Source: Mycolicibacterium sp. CR10
GTDB lineage: Bacteria; Actinomycetota; Actinomycetes; Mycobacteriales; Mycobacteriaceae
Direction of reading: 5' to 3'
DNA: 64,000 bases
Assembly: GCF_005222675.1 (NCBI RefSeq)
Contig: NZ_STGE01000026.1
Coordinates: forward strand, 1 to 64,000
Shown: positions 52,754 through 61,811 of the stretch, piece by piece
Layout: each line of letters begins with the position of its first letter
How positions within the stretch are numbered: the first letter of the stretch is position 1
Translations under genes and position numbers: made by a program
Notes under the pieces: model-generated
The model's input: only the letters and a program-made list of their open reading frames with translations
The model's database searches: none
Told to the model about the DNA's origin: nothing

Positions 52754-53988
52754 ATCGCCGCCCGGAACAGGGCGTGCATCTGGGCCTCGTCGGCGGGGCG
52801 GGGATTGGTGGTCATGCAGGCGTCCTGCAGCGCGGTCTTCGACAGCCCCGCCAGATCCTCGTCGCGCACGCCGAGTTGCGCCAGCCCCCTGGGCACGCCC
52901 ACCTCGGATGCCAGTCGTTCGATGCGGTCGGCAAGCGCCAGTGCGGATTCGGCGGCGGGAGCGCCTGTCTGCGAGACCCCGAGGCAGCAGGCGATGATGG
53001 CGTACGGCTCCGGATCGGCCTCCGCGTTGAACCGGATGACGTGAGGCAGCAGCACACCGTTGATGACGCCGTGCGGCAGATCGAGCAGCCCTCCCACCTG
53101 ATGGCTCATCGCGTGGGCCGCGCCGAGGATCGCGTTGGTGAACGCCAGCCCGGCTTCCAGCGCGGCCTGGGCCATCAGCACGCGGGGCGCCATCTCGGCC
53201 GGGCGCTCGATGGTGTGCGCGAGATTGTCGGTCACCATCTGGACGGCTCGCAGCGCGTGGTGGTCGGTCAGCTGGTTGTGCCCGAGAGACACGAACGCCT
53301 CGATGCCGTGGGTGAGGGCGTCCAGTCCGGTTGCGGCGTTGAGCCATTCCGGCATGGTGGTCAGCAGCCGGGGATCGATGACGGTGATGTCGGGTACCAG
53401 CGCGCGACCGAGGATCGTGATCTTGGTGTTGCGCGTGGTGTCGGTGACGATGCAGAACTGCGACACATCGGCGCCGGTGCCTGACGTCGACGGCACCACC
53501 ACCAGCGGCGGTATCGGCACCTGGGCCTTGTCCACGCCTTCGTAGTCCAGGATGTCGCCGCCGTTGGTGGCCAGGATCGCCACCCCCTTGGCCGCGTCGA
53601 TCACCGACCCGCCGCCGACGGCGACGAGCACGTCACAGCCGTGCTCGGCGTACTTCTGATAGCCGGCGGCGATCTCGTGGTCCTTGGGGTTGGCGGTCAG
53701 CCCGCTCCACAGGCAGGCCGTGACCCCCTGCTCGGCGAGGTGCCTGACCATCTCGTCGGCCCAGCCCGCTTCGATGAGACCGGGGTCGGTGACCAGCATC
53801 GGCCGCCGCGCGCCCAGTCGCAGTGCGGCGTGCGCTGCTTCCACCATCGAGTCGATACCGAAGACGATCTCGGGCGCATGGAACTTCAGCAGCCGCGGCG
53901 CGGAAGTGGCACAGGCATGGTCGTGCTCAGGGATCAGCGTGGGGTACACCGTCGCCTCCGCCCGCCCCCACGTGTCCAGTTTCGCCAC
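52750..53988 (-). CDS. Iron-containing alcohol dehydrogenase (1,3-propanediol type)
   Basis: 412 residues from GTG 53988 (VAKLDTWGRAEATVYPTLIP). Group III metal-dependent dehydrogenase: NAD-site VLVAVGGGSVIDAAKGVAIL, VVPSTSGTGADVSQFCIV and metal ligands in TGLDALTHGIEAFVS (Asp/His), GAAHAMSHQVGG and DLPHGVINGVLLP. Corresponds to the M. smegmatis gene next to mnoS annotated as propanediol dehydrogenase. Its stop overlaps mnoS, so enzyme, sensor and regulator form one operon. Mycofactocin may be the in vivo electron acceptor. Confidence 0.88.
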   Translation of the reverse strand: MAKLDTWGRAEATVYPTLIPEHDHACATSAPRLLKFHAPEIVFGIDSMVEAAHAALRLGARRPMLVTDPGLIEAGWADEMVRHLAEQGVTACLWSGLTANPKDHEIAAGYQKYAEHGCDVLVAVGGGSVIDAAKGVAILATNGGDILDYEGVDKAQVPIPPLVVVPSTSGTGADVSQFCIVTDTTRNTKITILGRALVPDITVIDPRLLTTMPEWLNAATGLDALTHGIEAFVSLGHNQLTDHHALRAVQMVTDNLAHTIERPAEMAPRVLMAQAALEAGLAFTNAILGAAHAMSHQVGGLLDLPHGVINGVLLPHVIRFNAEADPEPYAIIACCLGVSQTGAPAAESALALADRIERLASEVGVPRGLAQLGVRDEDLAGLSKTALQDACMTTNPRPADEAQMHALFRAAM

Positions 53989-54068
53989 AGTCCCGCCTTG
54001 CCCGCCACGCGCCTGGGACACCGACTGTGACCCGGGTAACACCGCGCGGTCCAGCGTACGACCCGGCC

Positions 54069-54133
54069 CCGCCGAAATGGCATTCCAGCGGGGCCTATCT
54101 CGACTTTCCTCTGCTGGAATGCCATTTCGGCGG
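54069..54133. repeat. Dispersed palindromic element, copy C (perfect)
   Basis: Perfect 21-base arms: 54069-54089 (CCGCCGAAATGGCATTCCAG plus C) and its reverse complement 54113-54133, around a 23-base interior with CTATCTCGACTTTCCT. One base after the VWA gene stop; may also terminate the mno-moxR-vwa transcript. Confidence 0.92.
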
Positions 54134-54134
54134 C

Positions 54135-55661
54135 TCATCGGCCCACGGCTTCGGCGGCGAACTCCTGCGCGGCGTGCTCCAGTCCGCTGAGGTCGCGCAC
54201 CACGCGGACCCGGCTGCAGAACTCCGCGTAGCCGGGCAGGTCGCAGCTGCCCAGACCCCACGAGTACCGCGGCTCCGGCGTCAGCCATACGGTTTCGCGG
54301 GCCCGGCGGGTGATCTCCTCGAACGCCGCGAAGTTGGGGGCGTTCGCGTTGTTGCGGCCATCGCCGAGGACGACGACGGTGGTGCGCCGGGTCACGGCCG
54401 AGGAATGCTCGGCCAGGAACTCGGCGAAGACGCTGCCGTAGTCGGAGTTCGCGTCGACGTCGATCACGTCGCCGCCGAAGATCAGCCCCAACGCGCGTTC
54501 GCTCTCGAAGTCGCGGAACAACTCGGTGGTCTCGGCGACCTCCGCGACGAAGGCGAACGACCGCACCTGCGTGAAGAGGTCCTGCAGACCGTGCACCAGG
54601 TTCAGGGTGAAGCGGGACGTCGCGCGCACCGACAGGCTGACGTCGGCGAGGACCACCAGCCGCGGCCGGTCCTCGGCTCGGCGAACCGTGACGGGCATGA
54701 ACGGGATGCCGTCGAAGCGCATGTTGCGCCGCATCGTCTGCCCGGAGTCCACCCGACCCGCCGCCGCGGTGCGCCGCCGATGGGTCAGCGCCCCGTGCAG
54801 GCTGCGCGCGAGCCGGCGCAGCGAGTCCTCGAGCTCGGCGCGCTGCGCCTCACCGATGCGGTCGACCTTCGCCTCGCGCTGCTCTCGCGTCTCGATGATG
54901 CTGTTCTCCAGCGCCAGCAGCGCCTCCAGGTGACGCTTGAGCGCCTGCGGCAGGTTCTCCAGGATTCCGGTCAGTCGGCGGCGCAACGCGGCGGCATCCG
55001 ACTCGTCGCCCTTCTGATCCAGGTCGTCGAGTTCGTTGAGCCAGCCCAGCAGCGCATCCTGTTCGGCGATCGTCAGTGATGCGTCGACGCTGGTGCCTGT
55101 CGACGTCGCCAGGTTGCCGGGCCGCCCCGCGCCGTGCAGCCGATCGGCGGACAGCTCGACGCGGTACTTGTCGGCGTCCTCGCCGGTGCTCTCCTTGGAG
55201 AAGACGATCTGGTCGGTCAGCGCTGCCAGGTCGATCTTGTTGGCCTCCTGGTGCAGGTTGTACTGCTGGGCCAGGTCCTCCTGCTTGAAGTAGTCCTTGA
55301 TGCTGGTCGGCTTGCCGTGTTCGTGGCCTTCCTCCGGCTTGTCGCTGGGTTCCTCGGACAGCGTGAACGACTCCAGCTCCCCGGAGTCGACGAGGTCGTC
55401 GTGCGCGTGGGAATGTCCGTGCCCCTTGTCATCGTCGCCGATACGGATCAACGAGAAGAACGCGTTGAAGATCTCGTCGAAGATCGGTTCGTCGCGGTGA
55501 TCTTTGACCAGCGCGACGCGCAATGCGGTGCGCAGGACAGCCCGGGAAGACAACACACCGGGCTGCCCGGCGCACCGCATCGCGTCCAGCGCCTCGGGGA
55601 TCGAGACGCGTAGCCCACCGAGGCGGAGCAGCCTGACGAAGCGGTGCAGGGTGGCCTCCAC
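54135..55661 (-). CDS. CoxE-like VWA-domain protein with His-rich tract
   Basis: 508 residues, GTG start. The C-terminal VWA domain has a MIDAS-type RLVVLADVSLSVRATSRFTL (DXSXS), Thr/Asp in VVVLGDGRNNANAPNF and the CoxE-type ending LPGYAEFCSRVRVVRDLS. The N-terminal helical half contains GHGHSHAHDD (residues about 80-90), a likely metal-binding stretch. CoxE/MoxR pairs act as chaperones that load metal or activate metalloenzymes; here the client is probably the adjacent Mno dehydrogenase. Downstream of moxR by 8 bases. Confidence 0.88.
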   Translation of the reverse strand: MEATLHRFVRLLRLGGLRVSIPEALDAMRCAGQPGVLSSRAVLRTALRVALVKDHRDEPIFDEIFNAFFSLIRIGDDDKGHGHSHAHDDLVDSGELESFTLSEEPSDKPEEGHEHGKPTSIKDYFKQEDLAQQYNLHQEANKIDLAALTDQIVFSKESTGEDADKYRVELSADRLHGAGRPGNLATSTGTSVDASLTIAEQDALLGWLNELDDLDQKGDESDAAALRRRLTGILENLPQALKRHLEALLALENSIIETREQREAKVDRIGEAQRAELEDSLRRLARSLHGALTHRRRTAAAGRVDSGQTMRRNMRFDGIPFMPVTVRRAEDRPRLVVLADVSLSVRATSRFTLNLVHGLQDLFTQVRSFAFVAEVAETTELFRDFESERALGLIFGGDVIDVDANSDYGSVFAEFLAEHSSAVTRRTTVVVLGDGRNNANAPNFAAFEEITRRARETVWLTPEPRYSWGLGSCDLPGYAEFCSRVRVVRDLSGLEHAAQEFAAEAVGR

Positions 55662-55669
55662 GGGGTGTC

Positions 55670-56836
55670 CTACAGCGCCCGTCGCCGACCCAGCGTGGAG
55701 GTCGGCGTCTTTTTGGGCGTGCCGTAGTAGCCGTTGGTGAAGCGGCCGGGCTGATCCTTGGCCGCGCGCACCGCAGGGCCGTCGTCGTGCGGGTGGTCCT
55801 CGCTGGTGTGGTCGTGGGTGTGGTCGTCGTGCGCATGGTCGTGGGTGTGGCCGTCCCCGTGGTCGTGGGAATGACCCGACCGCGCCGACTCGGGGACTTT
55901 CGCATTCGGATCCACCAGTCGCGGCAGCGCATCGAGGGACTTGCGGACATCCTTGTCGTACTTGACCACCACCGACACCGTGTCGGAGAGCACCTTCGCG
56001 GACAGCTCGTCGACGCCGAGGACGGCCAGGGTGCGCGCCCAGTCGATGGTTTCCGAAATGCTCGGCGCCTTACGCAGTTCCAGGTCCCGCAGCCCGCGCA
56101 CCACGTCGACGAGTTGGGCCGCGAGCGCTTCGGTCAAACCGGTGTTCTTGGACCGGATGATCTCCAGCTCGCGCTCGGCGGACGGATAGTCCAGAAACAG
56201 ATGCAGGCACCGGCGTTTGAGCGCCGCCGCCAGGTCACGGGTGTTGTTCGACGTCAGGATCACGTACGGAGCGTGCTTCGCCTTGAACGTTCCTATCTCG
56301 GGAACTGAAACCTGGTACTCCCCAAGGAGTTCCAGAAGCACCGCCTCCAATGCTTCGTCGGCGCGGTCGATCTCGTCGATCAGCAGCACCACGGGCTCCT
56401 CGGAGCGCACCGCCTCCAGCAGCGGCCGCGGGGCGAGGAACCGATCGGAGAAGAACACACTCTCCTGCTTACCGATGCGGTCCACCGCATCGTTCAGGTC
56501 GACCGCGTCGGAAACCAACTGGCCGATTTTCTCCCGCAGGATCTGCGTGTACAGCAATTGCTTGCCGTAGTCCCACTCGTAAAGGGCTTTGGTCTCGTCC
56601 TGCCCTTCGTAGCACTGCAGCCGCAGCAGCCTACGACCGGTGGCCAGAGCCAGCGCCTTGGCCAGCTCGGTTTTCCCGACGCCCGCGGGACCTTCGACCA
56701 GTAGCGGCTTGTCGAGGCGGGTTTGCAGGAAAACCGTTGTGGCAAGCCGCTCGTCGGCGATGTAGCCTTCGCCGGCGAGCGCCTCGCGCACCTCTTCGAC
56801 AGAGGAGAATGTCTGAGCCTCCACCGAGTTAGACAT
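55670..56836 (-). CDS. CoxD-like MoxR AAA+ ATPase with His/Asp-rich C-terminus
   Basis: 388 residues. Walker A LVEGPAGVGKTELAKALALA, Walker B PVVLLIDEIDRADEALEAVL, sensor 1 YVILTSNNTRDLAAALKRRC and arginine-finger region. After residue about 320 comes a tail with over a dozen His alternating with Asp (GHSHDHGDGHTHDHAHDD...), unusual for MoxR ATPases and typical of metal carriers. Directly downstream of mno (3 bases) and followed by the VWA gene, so the trio is co-transcribed. Proposed metal-insertion or activation motor for Mno. Confidence 0.9.
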   Translation of the reverse strand: MSNSVEAQTFSSVEEVREALAGEGYIADERLATTVFLQTRLDKPLLVEGPAGVGKTELAKALALATGRRLLRLQCYEGQDETKALYEWDYGKQLLYTQILREKIGQLVSDAVDLNDAVDRIGKQESVFFSDRFLAPRPLLEAVRSEEPVVLLIDEIDRADEALEAVLLELLGEYQVSVPEIGTFKAKHAPYVILTSNNTRDLAAALKRRCLHLFLDYPSAERELEIIRSKNTGLTEALAAQLVDVVRGLRDLELRKAPSISETIDWARTLAVLGVDELSAKVLSDTVSVVVKYDKDVRKSLDALPRLVDPNAKVPESARSGHSHDHGDGHTHDHAHDDHTHDHTSEDHPHDDGPAVRAAKDQPGRFTNGYYGTPKKTPTSTLGRRRAL

Positions 56837-56839
56837 GGC

Positions 56840-58132
56840 TCAGGGCAGCAGCTCGTCGAGGTCGCCGTTCATGCAGTGGTCGACAACCGGGCGGACGAGG
56901 TCGAACGTGCATTCCTTGGCGTTGCCGGGGGTGCAGGCGTCCCCGAGCACGTGGTTGGTGATGCGGTCGACGTCGGCCTTGTCGCCCTTGATCACCGGGG
57001 CGTTCTCGTAGAACTTGGTGGGGCCCTTACCCAGTCGGTTCTTCGAGTAGCTGTCCTGCTTGACGTCGGTGAACTTCTCGATGATGTTGACGTCGCGCAG
57101 TAGTCGGATCGCGGCGGCCAGCGCGGCATCGGCGGCCTGCACGTCGGTCATGCCGTAGGTGTCGACTCCCATCGCCTGCGCGATGTCGGCGAACCTCTTG
57201 TAGGCGACCGGCATGTTGAACGCCCACACCCGGGGCAGCGCGATCGCGTTGTTGAGGCCGTGGTGGGTGTCGTAGAACGCCGACACCGCGTGCGAGATCG
57301 AGTGGATGATGCCCAGCCCGCCGGAGTTGAACGCCTGCGCGGCGATGTACTGCGCGTACATCATTCCCTCGCGGCCCTTGAGATCGGTTCCATTCCAGGT
57401 GGCTTCGCGCAGGTTCTCGGCGGTCAGCTTGATGGCGCGGATCGCGTTGCCCAGCGACGGCTCGAAGTTCAGGCGCGAGACGTAGGGCTCCGACGCGTGT
57501 GCCAGCACGTCGAACCCGCACTGCGCGGTGTAGTCGACCGGGCACTCGAAGTAGAGCACCGGATCGTCCACGGCCAGCGTCGCGACCGAGGCGTCGTCGA
57601 ACGCGACGTACTTGTGCGGGTTGTCGGGGTCGGTGGTGGTGTCGGTGATGACGTAGGCCCACGACGTCTCCGACCCGGTGCCCGCGGTGGTCGAGATCGC
57701 GATGTGCGGCGGGTTCTTCGGATTCTCGGACATGTTGAAGCCCTCGAAGTCGTTCACGTTGCGACCATCGTGGGCGACGGAGATGCGCGCGCCCTTACAG
57801 GCGTCGTGGGTGGAGCCGCCACCGATGGAGACGAAGCTGTCGCATTCGTTCTCCTGGTACAGCTTCACCGAGTCCATGACGTTGTAGTCCTTGGGGTTGG
57901 ACTCCACCTGGTCATAGACGACGACCTCGAGGCCGTGCCACTTCAGCGACTCCGCCATGTTGTGCACGATGTCGGTGCCCCGCAGGCCGGAGCTCATCAG
58001 CAGGGTGCGCTTGAAGCCCATCTTGAGAGCCTCCGGCCCGACCATCTCGTGGGCGCCGGGGCCCATCATGGCGCGGGGGAACGGATGAAACTCCTTGATG
58101 GGGAAGGGCTTGAGCAGATCTTCGACCTTCAT
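56840..58132 (-). CDS. mno: Mno, NDMA-dependent methanol dehydrogenase-type enzyme
   Basis: 430 residues from ATG 58132 (MKVEDLLKPFPIKEFHPFPR); an upstream reading to 58258 crosses the promoter. Iron-type alcohol dehydrogenase with a tightly held NAD site: CDSFVSIGGGSTHDACKGAR, STTAGTGSETSWAYV and metal ligands in CGFDVLAHASEPYVS, IIHSISHAVSAFY and DTHHGLNNAIALP. Matches the mycobacterial methanol:NDMA oxidoreductase, which needs mycofactocin to re-oxidise its bound cofactor. Regulated by MnoSR in M. smegmatis. An inverted GGGTAG/CTACCC motif lies 126 bases upstream. Confidence 0.93.
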   Translation of the reverse strand: MKVEDLLKPFPIKEFHPFPRAMMGPGAHEMVGPEALKMGFKRTLLMSSGLRGTDIVHNMAESLKWHGLEVVVYDQVESNPKDYNVMDSVKLYQENECDSFVSIGGGSTHDACKGARISVAHDGRNVNDFEGFNMSENPKNPPHIAISTTAGTGSETSWAYVITDTTTDPDNPHKYVAFDDASVATLAVDDPVLYFECPVDYTAQCGFDVLAHASEPYVSRLNFEPSLGNAIRAIKLTAENLREATWNGTDLKGREGMMYAQYIAAQAFNSGGLGIIHSISHAVSAFYDTHHGLNNAIALPRVWAFNMPVAYKRFADIAQAMGVDTYGMTDVQAADAALAAAIRLLRDVNIIEKFTDVKQDSYSKNRLGKGPTKFYENAPVIKGDKADVDRITNHVLGDACTPGNAKECTFDLVRPVVDHCMNGDLDELLP

Positions 58133-58257
58133 CGTGGCCGTCCTTTCTGAGCTGTCTCGCGAGCACGCGGGTACGTCGACCACCAACGTAGGCGCCGCGG
58201 TGTGAGCAGGAGAACAGCGAAGCGCGAAGACCGATCCATAGGCAGCGCAATTGCACA

Positions 58258-58287
58258 CGAACGGGTAGTGTCCGACCTACCCGTTCG
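58258..58287. promoter_or_regulatory. CGAACGGGTAG/CTACCCGTTCG inverted repeat upstream of mno
   Basis: Perfect 11-base arms (58258-58268 and 58277-58287) around TGTCCGAC. The right arm includes the dctA stop codon. The arms contain the same GGGTAG/CTACCC as the mftA-mftM site; a dctA terminator role without T-run is the alternative. Confidence 0.6.
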
Positions 58288-59689
58288 GAGAGGGGGCCGT
58301 GCTCGCGGGCCTGCGCCGGGCCTCGTCGGACTCGGTTTCCGTGCTGTCATCGTCGTCGTCGACCATCGTGCTCTCGTCGAACGGCCGGTCGCCGTCGAGT
58401 ACCTCGTTCAGCCGGTCGCTGTCGACGGTGTGGGTCCACGTTCCGACCAGCACGGTGGCGACCGCGTTGCCCGAGAAGTTGGTCAGGGCGCGCGCCTCGG
58501 ACATGAACCGGTCGATGCCGACGATGATGCCGACGCCGTCGAGCAGTTCGGGCCGGTGACTCTGCAACCCGGCGGCCAACGTCGCCAGTCCGGCGCCACT
58601 GACCCCGGCCGCGCCCTTGGAGGCGATGATCATGAAGGCCAGCAACCCGAGTTGTTCGGTGATCGACAACGGGTCACCGAGCGCATCGGCAATGAACAAC
58701 GAGGCCATGGTCAGGTAGATGGCCGTGCCGTCGAGGTTGAACGAGTAGCCGGTCGGCACGACGATGCCGACGGTCGCCGGCTTCACCCCGGCGTGCTCCA
58801 TCTTGGCGATCAGTCGCGGTAGCGCCGACTCCGACGACGAGGTCGCGACGATCAGCAGGTACTCGCGCGCCAGGTAGCGGGCGAGCTTGAAGATCGACAC
58901 CCGGGCGACGGTCCACAGCAGCGCCCCGAGCACTCCGAAGATGAAGATCAGACAGGTCAGGTAGAACGCTCCCATCAGCACGCCGAGCTGGATCACCGCG
59001 TCGAAGCCGGTGTCGCCGACCACTTCCGCAATGGCGCCGAAGGCACCGATCGGGGCCAACCACAGGATGCCGATCAGGATCTTGAAGACCAGCTTCTGGA
59101 CTTTGTCGATCCCGCGCAGCATCGACTCGCCTTTGGCGCCCATGGACTGGATGCCGAACCCGACCAACAGCGCGACGAACAGCGCCTGGAGCACGTTGCC
59201 CTCGGTGAGCGCCGAGAACAGCGAGGTCGGGATGATATCGGAGATGAACTCCATTGTGCCGCCCGATGATTCAGCCTCACCGGCCAGCTCGGCGCCTTTA
59301 CCGGGATCACTGGTGATGTTGAGCCCGGTCCCGGGGCTGATCAGATTGCCGACGACAAGGCCGATGGCCAGCGCGGCCGTCGACATCACCATGAAGTAGG
59401 CCAGCGCGAGGCCACCGACCTTGCCGACGGAGGTCGCGGCACGCACCTTGCCGATTCCGAGGACGACGGTGCAGAAGATGACCGGGACGATCATCATCTT
59501 GATCAGTTTCACGAATAGCTCGCCGAGCACTCCGAGTGACGCTGCGGTGTCAGGTGCGACCAGGCCGACCACGATGCCGGCGACCACGGCGACGATGACC
59601 ATGATGTAGAGCCAGTGGGTCTTGTCGCGTTTGGCCTTCCTGGGTTCTGCCTCGTCAGGCTCGGTGGATGTGCCGTCGGCGCTGGTCAT
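58277..59689 (-). CDS. dctA: DctA-type C4-dicarboxylate/H+ symporter
   Basis: 470 residues, ATG start. Sodium/proton:dicarboxylate symporter family (DAACS) with about eight helices. Hallmark motifs are IVATSSSESALPRLIAKMEH (serine-rich loop), VVPTGYSFNLDGTAIYLTMA (helix 7) and MIIASKGAAGVSGAGLATLA. Imports succinate, fumarate, malate or aspartate. The C-terminal tail is acidic (ESTMVDDDDDSTETES). 66 bases downstream of egtE with a CRP-like site between, so it probably has its own promoter. Confidence 0.92.
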   Translation of the reverse strand: MTSADGTSTEPDEAEPRKAKRDKTHWLYIMVIVAVVAGIVVGLVAPDTAASLGVLGELFVKLIKMMIVPVIFCTVVLGIGKVRAATSVGKVGGLALAYFMVMSTAALAIGLVVGNLISPGTGLNITSDPGKGAELAGEAESSGGTMEFISDIIPTSLFSALTEGNVLQALFVALLVGFGIQSMGAKGESMLRGIDKVQKLVFKILIGILWLAPIGAFGAIAEVVGDTGFDAVIQLGVLMGAFYLTCLIFIFGVLGALLWTVARVSIFKLARYLAREYLLIVATSSSESALPRLIAKMEHAGVKPATVGIVVPTGYSFNLDGTAIYLTMASLFIADALGDPLSITEQLGLLAFMIIASKGAAGVSGAGLATLAAGLQSHRPELLDGVGIIVGIDRFMSEARALTNFSGNAVATVLVGTWTHTVDSDRLNEVLDGDRPFDESTMVDDDDDSTETESDEARRRPASTAPSPNG

Positions 59690-59729
59690 GGTCGCTTCCC
59701 TCCACAGTGGTGACTGAGGGGTAACCAGA

Positions 59730-59745
59730 AGTGTGTTGTGTCACA
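59730..59745 (-). promoter_or_regulatory. CRP-like site upstream of dctA
   Basis: AGTGTGTTGTGTCACA, eight of ten bases of TGTGA-N6-TCACA, 41 bases before the dctA ATG. Weak evidence on its own. Confidence 0.3.
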
Positions 59746-59755
59746 CCTGCGCGCG

Positions 59756-60844
59756 TCAGCCCGTTACGGCCGCCAGCGCATCGGCCACCGACTCGAGGTC
59801 GGCGTCGGTGACGTCGACATGCGGGGACACCCGCAGCGCGGGTCGCGTCATCACCCGCGGCGCCCGTTCCGGGCCAACGAAAGTCGTCACGATGGAATGC
59901 TCGGCGATCAGGCGCCCCCGCACCGCCAGCGGGTCGACCCCGTCGGGTGGCCGCAGCGTGGTGATGGCGCTGGGCTCGTCGACAGGTTCGATCACGCTCC
60001 ACCCCGGCACCTGAGCGAGCACAGTGCGCGTCGCGGCACCCACGTCACGGAGCCTGGCCTGCATGTGCTGCGGGCCCGCCGCCAGCTGTTCGCCGAGGGC
60101 CACCGAGAGTCCCACGTGCAGGCCGACATTCGACTCCGTATGGCCGAGACTCAGCTGCGTGGCCTCAGAAAGCAGTTCGGGACGGGTGGCGAGCATGCCG
60201 ACACCCCGCGGACCCGCTGTCCATTTCCGCGACGATGAATAGACCGCGTCCGCGCCGATGTCCGCGCAGTCGAGGTGGGATAACCCCTGGGCGGCGTCGA
60301 CATACAGCGGGATACCGCCGGAGCGGCACAGCGCAGCGATGTCGTGGGCGGGCTGGACGATGCCGCTGTGGCTGCCCAACACGGTGAAATGCACCAGGGC
60401 GGGCGGGTTCGCGGCCAGCACGGCGGCGGCCGCGTCGAGGTCCAGCCGGCCGGAACCGTCGACCGGGAGTTCACGGATGTCGAACCCGTGTCGCGCAAGG
60501 ATCGCCAGATTGGGGCCGTACTCGCCGTGCAGGCACGCCACGGTGCGGTCGCCGGTCCAGTCGCCGAGCAGGACGTCGAGCGCGTTGTTGGATCCGGTGG
60601 TGAAGAACACCTCGGCGTCGCTCATCCCGGTCAGCACACGCACCGCGGCACGGCCGGCTTCCAGCACCGGTGCCGCGGCCTCGGCGGCGACGTAGCCGCC
60701 GACCTCCGCCTCGTGGCGCGCGTGCTGCGCTGCGGCGTCGATGACGGCGAAGCTCTGCCGCGAGCAGGCCGCGCTGTCGACGTGCACGCCGGCGACGGGC
60801 GGCCGGGCAGCACGCCATCGCTCGGCGATCGAGGGCTCACCCAT
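59756..60844 (-). CDS. egtE: EgtE, ergothioneine PLP-dependent C-S lyase
   Basis: 362 residues from ATG 60844, overlapping the egtD stop by 8 bases. Fold-type I PLP enzyme: PLP ring contacts [20 protein letters not shown] and [16 protein letters not shown] (Asp), Schiff-base Lys in [20 protein letters not shown]. Final step of ergothioneine synthesis, cleaving hercynylcysteine sulfoxide to ergothioneine. Last gene of the egtABCDE operon. Confidence 0.95.
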   Translation of the reverse strand: MGEPSIAERWRAARPPVAGVHVDSAACSRQSFAVIDAAAQHARHEAEVGGYVAAEAAAPVLEAGRAAVRVLTGMSDAEVFFTTGSNNALDVLLGDWTGDRTVACLHGEYGPNLAILARHGFDIRELPVDGSGRLDLDAAAAVLAANPPALVHFTVLGSHSGIVQPAHDIAALCRSGGIPLYVDAAQGLSHLDCADIGADAVYSSSRKWTAGPRGVGMLATRPELLSEATQLSLGHTESNVGLHVGLSVALGEQLAAGPQHMQARLRDVGAATRTVLAQVPGWSVIEPVDEPSAITTLRPPDGVDPLAVRGRLIAEHSIVTTFVGPERAPRVMTRPALRVSPHVDVTDADLESVADALAAVTG

Positions 60845-61811
60845 CGATGAGTACCGACAGCGACAGCCCGAAGTCTCCGGCCTCGTCGGTCCACCAGTGG
60901 GTGCGACGCAGTCCAGCAGCGGCCAGCTCGGCATCGACACCGTCGCGGCGGAACTTGCACGACACCTCGGTCAGCATCTCCTCACCGTCGGCGTAGTCGA
61001 CGTCGAGGTCCAGGCCGGTGATGCGAACCTGCTGAGCGCGTGTCGACCGCAGCCACATCTCGATGCGTTCCTCGGCGTCGTTCCACCGGGCGACGTGCTC
61101 GAAGGAGTCGACGTCGAAGTCGGCGCCGAGTTCCCGGTTCACCACGGCGAGCACGTTGCGGTTGAACCGTGCCGTCACCCCGGCGCTGTCGTCGTACGCG
61201 CGGACCAGCCGGTCGGTGTCCTTGACCAGATCGGTGCCCAGCAGCAGCGCGTCACCCGGCTGAAGGAGCTCGGCCACCGAAGCCAGGAAATCGGCACGCG
61301 GCCCGGGTGTCAGATTCCCGATCGTCGAACCCAGGAAGGCCACCAGTCGCCGGCCTGCGTCGGGGATCTTCCCCAGATGCTCCTCGAAATCCCCGCACAC
61401 AGCATCGATCTCGATGCCTGGATACTCCTGCTCGATCGCCGCCCCCGCCGCCCTCAGCACGGTCGCGTCCACGTCGAACGGGACGAAGCGGTGCAGCGAT
61501 CCCCGGTCACGCAGCGCGTCGAGCAGCATACGGGTCTTCTCCGAGGTGCCGCTGCCCAGTTCCACGAGCGTGTCGGCACCGGAGGCCGCGGCGATCTCAC
61601 CCGCCCGGGTGCGCAGGATCTGCGCCTCGGCACGGGTCGGGTAGTACTCCGGCAGCCGGGTGATCTGGTCGAACAGGTCGCTGCCCACCGAGTCGTAGAA
61701 CCACTTGGGCGGCAACGACTTCGGCTCCTGGATGAGACCGTTGTGGACGTCGCGACGAAGCGCCGCTTCCGCGGCGTCGGCGGCCAGGTAGTTGGCAAGA
61801 GAGAAGGTCAT
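60837..61811 (-). CDS. egtD: EgtD, histidine N-alpha-methyltransferase
   Basis: 324 residues from ATG 61811 ([20 protein letters not shown]); TGATG overlap with egtC. SAM-binding [20 protein letters not shown], substrate-binding [20 protein letters not shown] and [11 protein letters not shown], late motif [20 protein letters not shown]. Trimethylates histidine to hercynine, the first ergothioneine step. Confidence 0.97.
   Translation of the reverse strand: MTFSLANYLAADAAEAALRRDVHNGLIQEPKSLPPKWFYDSVGSDLFDQITRLPEYYPTRAEAQILRTRAGEIAAASGADTLVELGSGTSEKTRMLLDALRDRGSLHRFVPFDVDATVLRAAGAAIEQEYPGIEIDAVCGDFEEHLGKIPDAGRRLVAFLGSTIGNLTPGPRADFLASVAELLQPGDALLLGTDLVKDTDRLVRAYDDSAGVTARFNRNVLAVVNRELGADFDVDSFEHVARWNDAEERIEMWLRSTRAQQVRITGLDLDVDYADGEEMLTEVSCKFRRDGVDAELAAAGLRRTHWWTDEAGDFGLSLSVLIDG

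Noticed and set aside
51371..53347. 658-codon version of the sensor kinase
   Set aside because: The first 198 residues lie in another frame over the dehydrogenase gene; the GTG at 52753 gives a normal GAF kinase and couples to the upstream stop.
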